Source of the DNA: Marsupella aquatica
Lineage: Eukaryota; Marchantiophyta
Assembly: GCA_973895155.1 (NCBI GenBank)
Contig: OZ316897.1
Location: 17,174,001-17,238,000, forward strand
Direction of reading: 5' to 3'
Length of the DNA stretch: 64,000 nt
Below the pieces are notes generated by a model that saw only the letters and a list, made by a program, of their open reading frames with translations, did no database searches and was not told the origin of the DNA. Made by a program: the position numbers and the translations under genes. Shown one piece after another: positions 35,175 through 45,908 of this stretch. How positions within the stretch are numbered: the stretch's first letter is position 1; every line of letters starts with the position of its first letter.

Positions 35175-36416
35175 TCAGTACAATCTTAGCCGAGTAGAAA
35201 TCTTCTGCCGACAGAGTGGGCAACTTTGTAAGCCCTTCGCACAATTGCGACAGGTCTGATGCCCACAATTGAAAGCCATATCTTTCCTCTCAGTCAGGCA
35301 GACAGGGCAAAGGTAATCATTGCCGGCATCTACACTCGCAGTAGCCTCTTGACTTGATGGTGGGTTTTGAGGGGCCCTGCCTCCAATCCCATTCTTAGGG
35401 CCCCGCATAGCAATTTTTTCTAGAGGCGGATATTGGAAGCCTTGATTGCTTGCAACACTACTGGACTGGGCATAGCTGGAATACATGTGACCTGGTTCAC
35501 GGTGATCTACCTGCCATACTGCTGGAGGTGGACGAAGAACATTTGTGTTTGGCAATCGTCCAGTTCTTCGGCCTAATAGTTCGAGCTCGATGGTAGCTTT
35601 GTACTGTTGAGGAATTTCCATCAGCGCTGCAAGTGCAAACAGGGCTTCCCTCTTGCCGACATCCAGATTTTTGGCCATAATCTCTGTGAAGTTGACGAAC
35701 TGGAAATTGTCAAACGACCTGAACGGAATGTTGTCGTCAAACTGTTGCATCGTTTCCCAAGGACCGTCCCCAACGCCAACCAATACGATCGAAAGTGGAT
35801 ACTCACTAGCTGCGACAATTGCATCGATGGTTGCTTTCTCCTGAAGACTTGTCACCTGCCCGTCTGCGACGATGACCAGCACATGATATTGCCCCCCGCT
35901 CTCTTCGGCGGTCTTCATTGCTGCCTCGATGATTGGAGCAAAAGAGGTAGGACCAGAAAGCTTCAAGTTAGGCACAATTTCCCGGTACCGAATTAGTGCG
36001 TCGTCAAATCCATTGCACGGGTGATGATCTTCATAGAAACTAAAGACGTTGTGGTCGTGCGTTGAAGCGTCTCCAAAGCCAAAGCACGGGATCAAATTGT
36101 CCTCATCGAAGGATGCAAGTGTTCTTCCGATGATCGAAATGGCTTGCTCGTACGGATTCCGATACGCTCCAATATTGTGCAAACATTGATTATTGAACGA
36201 AAACTTGCCCGTCCACTCGTTGCTTTTCGTGAAATCGATGCCGACAATGAGGTTCGACGACTCGAGACCAGCTTGTCTCAGCGCATTCGTAACCTGATCC
36301 AAGCTATGATAATCGTCCGCAATGTGCGAGAATTTCTTGGAGACTTTTCTAGGAAGGGGACGGGAGGAAGCCCTTGGAGGTGGTGCTCTTCTGGTGCTAG
36401 ACTGGCTGCCGCCCAT
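35175..36416 (-). CDS. RGLG: RGLG-type E3 ubiquitin ligase (copine/vWA plus RING)
   Basis: Ubiquitin ligase of the plant RGLG family, which acts at membranes and nucleus in hormone and stress signalling. A single 413-codon exon. The N-terminus MGGSQSS is a myristoylation signal. Residues about 35-280 form the vWA/copine domain, with the metal-site motif DFTKSNEW, the strand LIPCFGFGD, GPTSFAPII and VLVIVADGQV. The C-terminus is a C3HC4 RING: CPVCLTERKDMAFNCGHQ followed by C-x2-C and CPLCR. All eight zinc ligands are present. The frame is intact. Family members in flowering plants have several introns, to my knowledge, so an intronless gene suggests an old retrocopy or intron loss; no poly(A) trace or target duplication is seen. 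Confidence 0.95.
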   Translation of the reverse strand: MGGSQSSTRRAPPPRASSRPLPRKVSKKFSHIADDYHSLDQVTNALRQAGLESSNLIVGIDFTKSNEWTGKFSFNNQCLHNIGAYRNPYEQAISIIGRTLASFDEDNLIPCFGFGDASTHDHNVFSFYEDHHPCNGFDDALIRYREIVPNLKLSGPTSFAPIIEAAMKTAEESGGQYHVLVIVADGQVTSLQEKATIDAIVAASEYPLSIVLVGVGDGPWETMQQFDDNIPFRSFDNFQFVNFTEIMAKNLDVGKREALFALAALMEIPQQYKATIELELLGRRTGRLPNTNVLRPPPAVWQVDHREPGHMYSSYAQSSSVASNQGFQYPPLEKIAMRGPKNGIGGRAPQNPPSSQEATASVDAGNDYLCPVCLTERKDMAFNCGHQTCRNCAKGLQSCPLCRQKISTRLRLY

Positions 36417-37084
36417 AGCTACAAGCTCTTACAAATCCTCGACAATGACAAAAATACCTCAAGGCTCGGAGAATTTTTCCTGTCGAATCAGGAAGGACAC
36501 GTTTTTTAATCTCGGTGCGCTTAAAAGTCAGCAACAGTGACTTCCGACTTTTTCCGAGTCGCAAATGGGACCAGAGTCCTTCTCACGGCAAAGATATCTC
36601 TATCTTATAGCAATCAGCCGGACTATAGGTAGCTATCGATCCATGCCTCCACCGGCAACCGCAGCCCCTCTGCTAGTAATATGAACGTGCAGCTCAAGCC
36701 AGTCAATTCAGGCTCCCCCTAAAGTTCACGCGTTCAACACGGATCACAGCAGCTCTACCTCGTCGTCGTGATTTCGCTTTAGTCAGTTTTTGCGTCCAAT
36801 TCGCTTATCTCGAAGTCCTTTAGAAATTCCAAAGATCTTGATGTTCAGGTTAAACAGTCAATGTTGGTTTGTAGTGTAACGCGCCAACGACAGCATGAGC
36901 CGCTTGTGCCTTTATCTTCCCCTGACGAAGCGACGTTCTTTGAATAACAAGCAACAGGGGTTACCGATAAACGAGGCTCGCAATCATCGAATGATGTCAC
37001 TCTCCCGATCCTGGCACCTGGACTGCCCTTATATACACCTTCGTGGCTGTGTGGTCAAGTACAGATTTGCGTTAGACATGGGTT
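36417..37084. other. 5' flank of RGLG, no gene seen
   Basis: Presumed promoter and upstream region of the minus-strand RGLG gene. No clear TATA box; nothing else recognised. Confidence 0.5.
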
Positions 37085-37170
37085 TGGGAGCTAGTCAGTC
37101 ACGCACAATCATGGTCCTGAAAATTTTGGGAGCTAGTCAGTCACGCACAATCATGGGCCTGAAAAATTTT
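37085..37170. repeat. Two-copy 43-bp tandem repeat
   Basis: tgggagctagtcagtcacgc followed by acaatcatgg and cctgaaaa occurs at 37085 and 37128, almost identical, so the duplication is recent. Confidence 0.9.
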
Positions 37171-37205
37171 GAGTCTAATTATGGAATGCCCTTCCAATCT
37201 TCCTA

Positions 37206-37298
37206 GAAGTTTCCTCGAATTCCCTGGGAAGTTCCCAGAACTGGCTAGGCTCTGTGGAAGCTTCCGTAGAATGCAGCTGCGTCTCGGAAACTTCCGAG
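37206..37298. promoter_or_regulatory. Phased GGAA/TTCC palindrome array (heat-shock-element-like)
   Basis: Three palindromes with GGAA/TTCC cores are centred near 37231 (ctgggaagttcccag), 37260 (ggaagcttcc) and 37290 (ctcggaaacttccgag), spaced 29-30 bp. A weaker gaagtttc lies at 37206. GAAnnTTC pairs are the building block of heat-shock elements. The array is about 0.8 kb upstream of the RGLG start codon. Function is inference. Confidence 0.4.
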
Positions 37299-38100
37299 TG
37301 CCTAAAGGAACACGTAACTTCAATACAAAGATGTTACAGAGAGCGACCGCATCCAAAGAAGTTGGTGCGTCTGGTGTTTACGTTTCGTCTTTCGGAGACG
37401 TGCGGGAGCTTCTCTGATAGGTTAGGAACATTGCCAAAGGTTTTGTACTCGTCAAGGATAAGAAGTAGATGCCGCATGACTAGAGCTCCGATGTGTTGAC
37501 CTGTCATAAGAAATAACTAGTACATTGCAATAAATCTCACATTTTCAAAATCAATGATGCCAATACCTGGAAAAGGAGCAGTGAGTTTTAATCAAACAAA
37601 CCTGAGTTCGCAAAGGGTTGAAGTTGTAAGCACAGGTTTTTTGAGCGACACCCTTTGCTGATAAGTAATTTCTCGGTGGCTCACGAAAGCCTAGATAAGG
37701 ACCGTCCAGCTGAGAATGCTTCAAGTTTCTAGATCATAGGGATCCTTCTTCAAAGTCCAACTGCGTTCTGCGCAATAAACGCCTCAAGTGCAGATGAAAC
37801 CGAAGACTGCGGTTTCCACTCACACGTTGAAAATCGCTCTCAACCGTGCCACTCCCGAATTCGCTGGACCCGTCATAAATTTGCAATGTTGCTTTCTCAT
37901 GCCTAACTTACAGAAGTTTCTCAGGCCACGAAGTTTTTGAGTGATAGCTCAGTGGTAGAAGCTGTCGACACTGTCCGTCACGGCAAATGAACGTGAGCAA
38001 CGTAGCTAATGTAAGCGCGAATAATCTTAATAAGGTGCTCTGGAAAGATCGCACTCATGAGCAGTCGAGCTGTTTTTGCACTCAGCTTATGACTGCAGAA

Positions 38101-38394
38101 TCTAGCGGTGCTTCCAAGGAGGGAGTGACTCTTATTTCAAACTGCACGCGTGACTGCTAGGCCAGAATTCTGCAGAGACCACCAACTGAAATCAGCACGC
38201 GACTTCGGTGAAACCCCGTACCAGTTCATTTCCACAGAAGAAGTCGAATGGTCACCACATCGGGAACACATATTTCAGTCAACAAACAAGATACAGAAAA
38301 TGCAAATTGCCTAAACCTGCATTCCAATTTCAATTGACATTGTAAGTGAATTGCTCTCATCCAGACGAAGCAGACGAGATAATCTGTAGACCAC
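38101..38394 (-). pseudogene. BASS1-like pseudogene fragment (exons 7 and 8 with intron)
   Basis: On the minus strand, 38394-38317 reads like the end of BASS1 exon 7 (RLLRLDESNS, then MSIEIGMQ before a splice donor). After a short intron, 38169-38101 matches BASS1 exon 8, starting at the same splice acceptor position. The exon 8 copy has lost about 40 bp and has an early stop. The intact gene is at 57108-60782 on the same strand. Retention of the intron shows a DNA-level duplication, not a retrocopy. Upstream BASS1 exons were not found. Confidence 0.75.
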
Positions 38395-39834
38395 GGTATG
38401 CACAATGGTGCGAATGTAAACTAGCAGTCATTGGCAGCGGAACTTGTTTTGCAGTTGGACAATGGTCAATAGGAACATTGAGACTCTGCGCACATGACCA
38501 ACCCGGGGTTCTAAAATGTGTACAAATCACCCGTTTTGCGCATTTTGCGATTGGTACATGGAGAGAGAACAGAGGACATATGTCAAGACCATGAGAGTGC
38601 ACTTGGTTGCAGGGTCAGTTTGCACTCACCGTAGGAGGCGGAAGCAGGATGGAGCGTTACAGAAAAGCTCCCTTGAAGATGCGAGTCACCAAGATCTCTT
38701 AAGTAAACACATGGCAGGCATGCTCGCGTGTACAGCAAGGGCACCAAATCCGACATGAACTCCACGGGATCGAACTTCGGCACGCGCTTCCGCAATGAGT
38801 TGCATTCTCGTGACCTCTCCCCGACCTTTATGGCAGCGACAGTATTGCACGGCATCTGCGAATCCTTTGGGCCGTTTGAAATTACCGCCCCAAGTATGGT
38901 AATCTCAATCGTTATGGTCTAAGCAGCAACGTCCGTGTAACGTTGAAGTTGGAAATGAGTGTGGCCTTTAGATCGTTGAGCAGCCACGGCACAGTAGTGG
39001 TTGAATTCGTGCCTTTGTGGTCTGCGAGGCCCACTGGATGTTTCCATTCAATTTCCATAAATTTGAAATTTCCCTTCATACCGTTGCATACTTTCCCAGC
39101 CACGAACATAATACATTCGTTGGAAAATCTTTGCCGAGAACTTCAACCGTGACAGACTATCGTCGATGTGATGAATAACCCGATTTGACAGAGTATCTTC
39201 ACTACACGGAATTCAAACGCTACATTGCAATCACGTAGTCGTGGGACAGAGCTTTAAAATCTAAAACTCGAAAGGAGAGTAGAGGAGGAATAAGTTGTCA
39301 CCGATGCAAGTGCCGCGAAAGCTTAAAAGGCTGCTGGGGAATCGATTCCAGTACGAAAACGTAGAGCCATTCATTTTCTTTGCGTACACAGATGGATAAG
39401 AACGTGGTCGAGGACATATTGACCATTTCGCGAGGCATCGAGCTTCTCGGCACTTTCCTCCACTTCAAAATAATTTTTTTCTGGAGACATGGATTGAATT
39501 CTACAGCGGAGACCTTCGTCAGGAGCAATTTGTGGGGCCGGCCAGGCTGAGCACATCGGAGAGAGGATTGGAAGTCTGGGGCTTTCGAAGAATGTGCGTT
39601 CACCGAGCTTCAGAATTGGCTATGGAGTCCATGAAGAGTGAGTGACACCGGAAGTTTCCCTTCCCAACTTTCTCTTCCTGTATCAATCCAGTCAAACTCT
39701 TCGTAAGTGCACACTGCCGCAAAGAAGCCAGGGCCTTGCACTTACATGTTGCTGCCGCTACCTGATAAGTGCACATATTCAGACTTTTGACTTCTAGATA
39801 ATAAGCTTAGGACAGACCCTTTGAATACTAGCCT
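38395..39834. other. Intergenic, no gene recognised
   Basis: Somewhat GC-richer than its surroundings, with minus-strand open frames of about 90-100 codons (38855-38583 and 39603-39298). They lack recognisable motifs and could be relics of the duplicated segment that carried the BASS1 copy. Confidence 0.4.
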
Positions 39835-40180
39835 AACCTTGTGACCAGAAAGTCAAAAGACATTTCCCGCTTTTGAGCTCGATTATTAGCTCGTAACCTT
39901 GTGACCAGAAAGTCAAAAAAAGCTTCCCGCTTTGAGCTTGATTACTAGCTTGTAACCTTGTGACCAGAAAGTCAGAAAAAGTTTCCCGCTTTTGAGCTCG
40001 ATCACTAGCTCGTAACCTTGTGACCAGAAAGTCAGAAAAAGATTCCTGTTTTTGAGCTCGATTACTACCTCGTAACCTTGTGACCAGAAATTCAGAAAAA
40101 GTTTCCCGCCTTTGAGCTCGATTACTAACTAGTAACCTTGTGACCAGAAAGTCAGAAAAAGTTTCCAGCTTTAGAGCTTT
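39835..40180. repeat. 60-bp minisatellite, nearly six copies
   Basis: aaccttgtgaccagaaagtc, then a purine run, ttcccgcttttgagctcgat and tacctcgt-type text repeats at 59-60 bp spacing from 39835; the last copy decays near 40180. Confidence 0.95.
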
Positions 40181-40814
40181 CGCTTTCTGGGAGCAGGGTT
40201 CAGGCTAGAACCCCTGCCCAGGCCTCCTTTCTAGTGCATAAATATTGTTGGGAAAAGATCACATCTGGGCAATAGATTATAGGAATAGCAGGCACATCGG
40301 AAACCGTTAGGTAAGGTGAGCCTGCATTCAATATGGAAATTAAGTAATATGAGGATTCTTTTGGGAAGAAGCGAGGGCCTTGCACTTGCGTGTGTTTTGC
40401 ACTACACACTAAGTGCACATGTTCAGACATTGCACTTCTAGAGAAGACATGATGATTCGTCTTGTTGATATAGTGCCTTGACTAAACCCATGTCCTAAAT
40501 TCTGTCACCTGTCGTATGATTGGAACATTAACTCTACCCAACAATAATATGCACCTTATCCATGTGAGTTCCACACAGGATTTTGTGCTTTTTACCATTC
40601 TTTGGTTTTGCACTTACATATTGTGATTTAGTGGAAAACTCTTTGAACTTGGAAAACATTGAAGAACCTGACACCTTCCAATTAGGCAGGGCTTGCACTT
40701 AAGGTGTGTGCACTTAGGACAAGCTGACTGTATCAATTTCCTCACACCCCTGGAAGGTGATGCACATGCAGGAGCAGCAACAAGAAGAGATACAATACTT
40801 TGAAGCAGCCATGA

Positions 40815-41192
40815 AAAGTGACATAAGTGAGTGAGATAGTTTGAATAACAGTACCATTCAAGGCGCAGTTGTGACCTAGATGAGTGAATTGTTTGAATAA
40901 CAGTCCCATTGAGGTCTGGATACAAAGTAGCCTAACTGAGTGAGAAAGTTTGAAAGTTAGTCCAAGTCATGACAGCACTCTTAAGAAGTGTTTTAGATGA
41001 GTGAGGAGGTAGTTTGAATGAGAGTCCCATTCGGGACAGCAGTCCGAAAAATAATCTACAAGAGTTAGAGATATGAATGAGAGGCTCATTCAAGACACCT
41101 GTAGTAACAAGTGACCTGAATGAGATAGTTTGCATGAGAGTCCCATTTAGGACAGCAGTCATAAAAAGTGACCTAGATGAGTGAGATCCCCC
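40815..41192. repeat. Degenerate minisatellite, about 55-62 bp unit
   Basis: Six or seven units of the type gtgacctagatgagtgag-atagtttgaatga-agtcccattca-gacagcagt. Unit length and sequence vary, so this array is older than the 39.8-kb one. Confidence 0.8.
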
Positions 41193-42659
41193 AGATCGAC
41201 ACCAGGTGGGGGCCCCATTCTAGATGCCTGGCTGAATTCTACGTATGGAAAAATAAATTCTGATCTAAAAAAAGTTGATGCTGGGATGGACCACCAGTTT
41301 GTTTTTACCTTTGAGAAGGTCAAGAAGAAGCCCAGCCCAGTGCAAGTACTGCAGCCGGGATGCCACCTTGGGTTAGGGAAAACTCTCTTGGTTTATTGAA
41401 GGAAGGACAAAGAACAATAGCAACGTACCTTGAGGGTTAAACTATAGAGCTGAGCCCAGGCCGGACCTGGCCAGGAAGACAAAACGAACCCATAGCCAAC
41501 ACACAACAACCCACAGAAAAAATGAAGAGCACTAGTAGGGGAGTAACCCATGATGGACCACCATTGACCTAAGTATTCCAATGGACAAGCACTTTTATGT
41601 TTAAAATTGTGAACAGTTATGTAAGAGAAATGTGATATGTAATGTATCTCAGCAAAATCCGCCCCAGTAATCATATCTATTCACCCAAAGCCACTGAAAT
41701 CATCATCATTCTATATATAATGATGTGTAAGAGTGCAAAGGCCCACAAACTTGTTGAATCAATGGCCAGATTTCCAACCTGATTTGCTTTGGGGTGAACA
41801 TAGTAAAATCATGAGGTGAATTTGACATTTCTGAGCTAGTGAGGGCTCTAGACACACAAGAATTCCTTCCTTACTTCTGTCCATCTGCAGGGAAAATAAA
41901 GGGGTGATAGGGAAATGCCAGACATGACCTAGATAGTAGTGTTACAAGGAAACATTTTTGAACTGCTTAATTTATGTCAGGTTAATAAGAAGAAGCCTAC
42001 TTGGAAACTAGAAGATGAAATCTATACATGTGACAAACAATATATATATAGAGAGTTTCAAAATATACTTAGTATATCATATATTTTGTTTGAGGCTGCT
42101 ATATGGTGGAACACTCTTTGGTTATCTTGTCCCATTCAATTTGATTGAAATGTATTTTATGTTAATTTGGCCTAATACATGTTTTAGCCATGTATTATTT
42201 AGAATTTAGTCATTTTTGGCAGCCCCTTTAACTTTTTTAATTTCCTTAGTTTTAATATGTCCCCTACATTTTTTTAACATTTTGAGGGGCATAGTTTTTA
42301 TTAGGTTCCCTATATTTTTTAACATTTTGAGGGGCATATCATGAGAAGGTTTGACCTTTCAACCAAGCAACTAGTACACTATTCATTGATGAGTGCACCT
42401 TATATATCATTGGTCATAGAATTTACATTGTTCATGATTTATTGATAAACAGTGTCACCTAAATAAAGAGCCCCACATAGAGCAGAAAATTAAAAAAAAC
42501 AAAGTCAAGTAGTTCACGCTCTTCTCTTTGAATCATAAAACCGCAACTCCCGGTATATAAGGACCTCTTGTATTGTACGGCCATTAATGCTTGCAAGGGC
42601 GCATAGAAACCCAGGATCGGGGAGGAGGAATGGCTGGAAACTTGAAAGTTCACCGAATT
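41193..42659. other. Intergenic, no gene seen
   Basis: AT-rich. A short direct repeat (acattttgaggggcata) occurs near 42279 and 42323. Nothing else recognised. Confidence 0.5.
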
Positions 42660-43165
42660 TTATACTCAAAACTATTTACTCATTTTCAAAACAAAAAATA
42701 CCCAGTCGTAGATCTCATTAAGATCTTTATTTTGCACCCTAGATCGCCTTATAACATGGATGAATAAGATTTCTAGAGGCATTACAAAATGGACGGCAAA
42801 GATTGAAAATAAACAAAACCGACGGCTAGGAAGGCTTGGATTTGTTTTATTTTTCATTTGAAAAATATTAACTCATTTACAAAACGGACAACACCCATCC
42901 ATAGATCTCTTTGAGATCTTTCTTTTGAGCCATAGATTGGCCACTATGATGGACGGACGAGATTTATGGAGACAAGAAATGCAGATGGCTCAGATCGACC
43001 CTTCCCCCTGAAATTCAAATTTCAAATTTGGCCAATCAGATTGCCCCGTTTGTTTTTTTGTTATTTCTCGCAAAATATCCAACCATTTTGCCTGCTTTTT
43101 TTCACAGACGTAGATCTCAACGAGACCTACGATTTGAGCCATAGATCAGATCTGATCTGATCTGC
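42660..43165. repeat. Three diverged tandem copies, about 190-210 bp unit
   Basis: gtagatctcattaagatctt (42707), catagatctctttgagatct (42899) and cgtagatctcaacgagacct (43109) each sit in similar contexts (aaaacg-aca-acccat before, gccatagat and ggacg-agatt after). The core is itself palindromic around agatct. Ends in a gatcagatctgatctgatctg run. Confidence 0.65.
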
Positions 43166-44568
43166 CTGTATTTGCAGTTAAAGTGTTTTGAATCATAAAG
43201 TGCTGTACTTACACAGGTACATTAATTAGTGTAATATCTTTCAATGAATGCACATGTAGTATTGTGTTTTTCTCACTTTTAAAAAGGTGTGCAATTTTTT
43301 CATTAACTTTTTTATAATCATTATTTCAATACTTATTTTTCATAAACTAGGGTTAAAAGTAAAATGTCTCCTCATTTCAATTCTTTCAGATAAGTCAAAA
43401 TAGGCATGTAGTAGGAACATGCTATATAGAAGGATGAGTTTCACAGGGCAATCAAAGCTTTGCAACCAGCAAAGGAGGTCCCATGTTTCAATGGTCCATC
43501 ATGAAAACTTTTCATAATCACATGAAATAATTTGTGACCATTGAGAACTTGTTTTTCCTAGAGGGTAGATGGTACTTAGGGGCACTTTACAAGACAAGGC
43601 GGCAACTGTGTACCACCCCTTTGTTGATTATTAAATCTGAGCAGTTGAAAGCAAATTGAGTTACTGCATTCCTTATTAGACCATGGAGGCAATTTAGAGC
43701 TTCAGGGTTTCCAATCCCATCCTAGTCCTACTTGGAATTGAGTGTTACCTAGCATACAAGAGCAAGAGCTTGTGCCAATAGATTATATCATCTCTAAAAG
43801 AGGTCCAAACCTTTGTTGGCTGGGCTATGTAGCGAGATCCTATTCACATGAGCTCCCCGAAACCTCAAACTGTTTTTGGTCTAGTGAGTATATTTGGGCA
43901 TGTAAAGTGTGCGTTTGAAGAGGTCAAGAGATTTTTGCCAAAACTATTATTGTTTGTTAAATCTAGGTCAAGTAAATGCAGTCTGTACACTAGAACATAA
44001 ACCAATACATTATATTTATGATCTACAAAACAAGTGATTTGAATTACATGTGTTTTGGTTTATGTTCTGGTTGTCCGACTGAAGTAAATTTAACGCGTGA
44101 TAAAATACTTGCCTCATTGGACTTGTGAAGTGCGGGTGCAAAAGTTGTGGGCATTATTCTTTTCACGGATCCAAACTGGAGGCCTGGACTGGGCCCAATT
44201 TTATTGAACATAAAGCCCGGATGGACTTGCACGTTGTTAGTGAAGCTCTCATGGATAAACCAAACCTGCATGGACTGGATCAAAACATAAAAGTGTGCTT
44301 GGACATTGCTATTTACATTTCTGTCCATAAAGTACAGTGTCAATAACCAAATCTGCACTTCTATCCATAAATTTTCTTTGTCACTAACTCTGTCACCACT
44401 TCTATCCTAAAAATATGTCAGTGGCCATAGTATTTTTTTATTGAGAGCTTTGTTGCTTTCTCCCAATACTCTTCCCCTCCACATAATTACTCTACCTATT
44501 TTTAAGATTTTAATAAAAAAGATAACATTTAAAGTACATTTAATTTGGTTCTTATGTAAAGACCTTAT
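43166..44568. other. Intergenic, no gene seen
   Basis: AT-rich. A 14-bp perfect inverted repeat, agaacataaaccaa (about 43992) and ttggtttatgttct (about 44050), may be a tiny foldback. Nothing coding recognised. Confidence 0.5.
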
Positions 44569-44601
44569 AAAGTTTCATCTATTCAAAGTAGATGAAACTT
44601 T
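44569..44601. repeat. Perfect 13-bp hairpin
   Basis: aaagtttcatcta - ttcaaag - tagatgaaacttt. Not associated with any gene, so not called a terminator. Confidence 0.85.
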
Positions 44602-45117
44602 GAATAGATTGAGTGCTTCACATTTTATTCATACCGCCTTAAGTAGTTTGCCCAATCATAAAACCAAATGAACTTAATTTACTCAAAAATATTTTTTAAT
44701 ATTCAAAAGCCCCGCAAAGGGAGGAAAGCAAAAAACTACTCATGAGCCAAGGTGACAATTCCCACCAAGGAGGCCAGGTAACGCCCAAATAAGCTCAATT
44801 GTCACATATAGATTACAATTTTTCTACACACTTTCTTGAGATTCTAGGGCATCGATACTTTACGGAATGATTATACAATTTCCAGAAATGCTGTTGCAAA
44901 ATATTTTTTATAGAGCATTGCTTGTTATCGGAAATATAGTCATTTTTCCCTCGGGGGCCCATATCACGTGTGGAGTTTACAAGTAATAACACCCTAAAAC
45001 TTAAGAAAATAAAGTTGAATTTTTACTATTTTTCCCCTAACTTTATGGAATATTCTATGAATATTCTCACTTTTGATATTAAAAAACTTATAGTTCTTAT
45101 AATTCTTAAAATTGGAT

Positions 45118-45122
45118 TAAAA
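45118..45122. repeat. Target-site duplication of the solo LTR, left copy
   Basis: TAAAA, repeated at 45467-45471. Confidence 0.8.
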
Positions 45123-45466
45123 TGTTAGATATTGCTCTAGTCTTGTGACTCATGAGCTAACCACAGTTAGTCTAACTCGGGTTAGGACTTAGCTAATGTT
45201 AGTGGTAGTGCTGGTGTGCATATAGCCAGGGCTGATGCCAGACCCTGGTGGAACTTAGGCTCATTGTTACGGAGCTAGTTGAGAGATAGGGAGAGCTTGT
45301 GCTGTGGATGCTTGGTATGGCCGGTCGACCTAGAGTGCAGTAAAGCTCTTGTGTGTTCCCATGGACGTAGCCTCATGTGGAGGTGAACCACGTATCTCTC
45401 TGTGTCGATTATTGTGCGTTGGATGGTTCATGGGCTTGCAATTACGAATGTCGTCTATGCTTAACA
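45123..45466 (+). mobile_element. Solo LTR of a Ty1/copia-like retrotransposon
   Basis: 344 bp running TGTTAG...CTTAACA, i.e. TG...CA ends with 5-bp inverted termini, flanked by an exact 5-bp duplication TAAAA. Near the 3' end it has the text ggacgtagcctcatgtgg, gtgaaccacgta and ctctctgtgtc, which is typical of the R/U5 part of plant copia LTRs. No internal domain or second LTR is present, so the element was reduced by LTR-LTR recombination. Confidence 0.85.
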
Positions 45467-45471
45467 TAAAA
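45467..45471. repeat. Target-site duplication of the solo LTR, right copy
   Basis: TAAAA, identical to 45118-45122. Confidence 0.8.
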
Positions 45472-45898
45472 CGCCCCTATATTTCTTCAACAAAATTGTA
45501 AAGTCTTCCACGCATTAGAATTAAAAACCCCTAACTTCTTCGCATGCAATGGGTCGGAAGAACGGAAATGAGGACCCAAGATTTTTCCATTGTGAAGCTA
45601 AAGGAAATTTTAATTTACATGAGCATTGTTGTGGAATCCTATTTTTCAAAGACCATTGCTCTTGCTGTAAAAAGTGTTTTGACTAATTTTATTGTTATCG
45701 AGCTACTTAAGATTTTTCCTTTGGGGAATATTGTTGATGAATCATATTTTTCAGAGAACAATGTTCTTGTCATAAAGAGCATCTTTTTTGCTGCAGAGCT
45801 ATCGAAAATCATGTTATTCATATGACACTACTCTTGTTACAAGGAGTGCTTCAAGTACTTTGCCACTAGGGAAGCTACATGAAATGTTAAATGCGCAT

Positions 45899-45908
45899 CT
45901 TCATTCTC
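45899..45908. repeat. Target-site duplication of the 993-bp element, left copy
   Basis: CTTCATTCTC, repeated exactly at 46902-46911. Confidence 0.9.

Larger units (their letters stand above)
44950..45560. mobile_element. Third, decayed member of the CTCGGGGG MITE family, split by a solo LTR
   Basis: Starts CTCGGGGG at 44950. Internal text follows the outer MITE at 25545-26134 (gaatattct blocks, aaaattggattaaaa, ccta-ttcttc, aaagtcttcc, aacccct-acttc). The solo LTR at 45123-45466 interrupts it. The right terminus is too diverged to fix. Confidence 0.55.

Noticed and set aside
37941-37985. gctcagtggtaga text resembling a tRNA D-arm/A box
   Set aside because: No B box or cloverleaf follows within tRNA distance.
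44569-44601. Hairpin as a transcription terminator
   Set aside because: This is eukaryotic DNA and no gene ends nearby; it is recorded only as a repeat.
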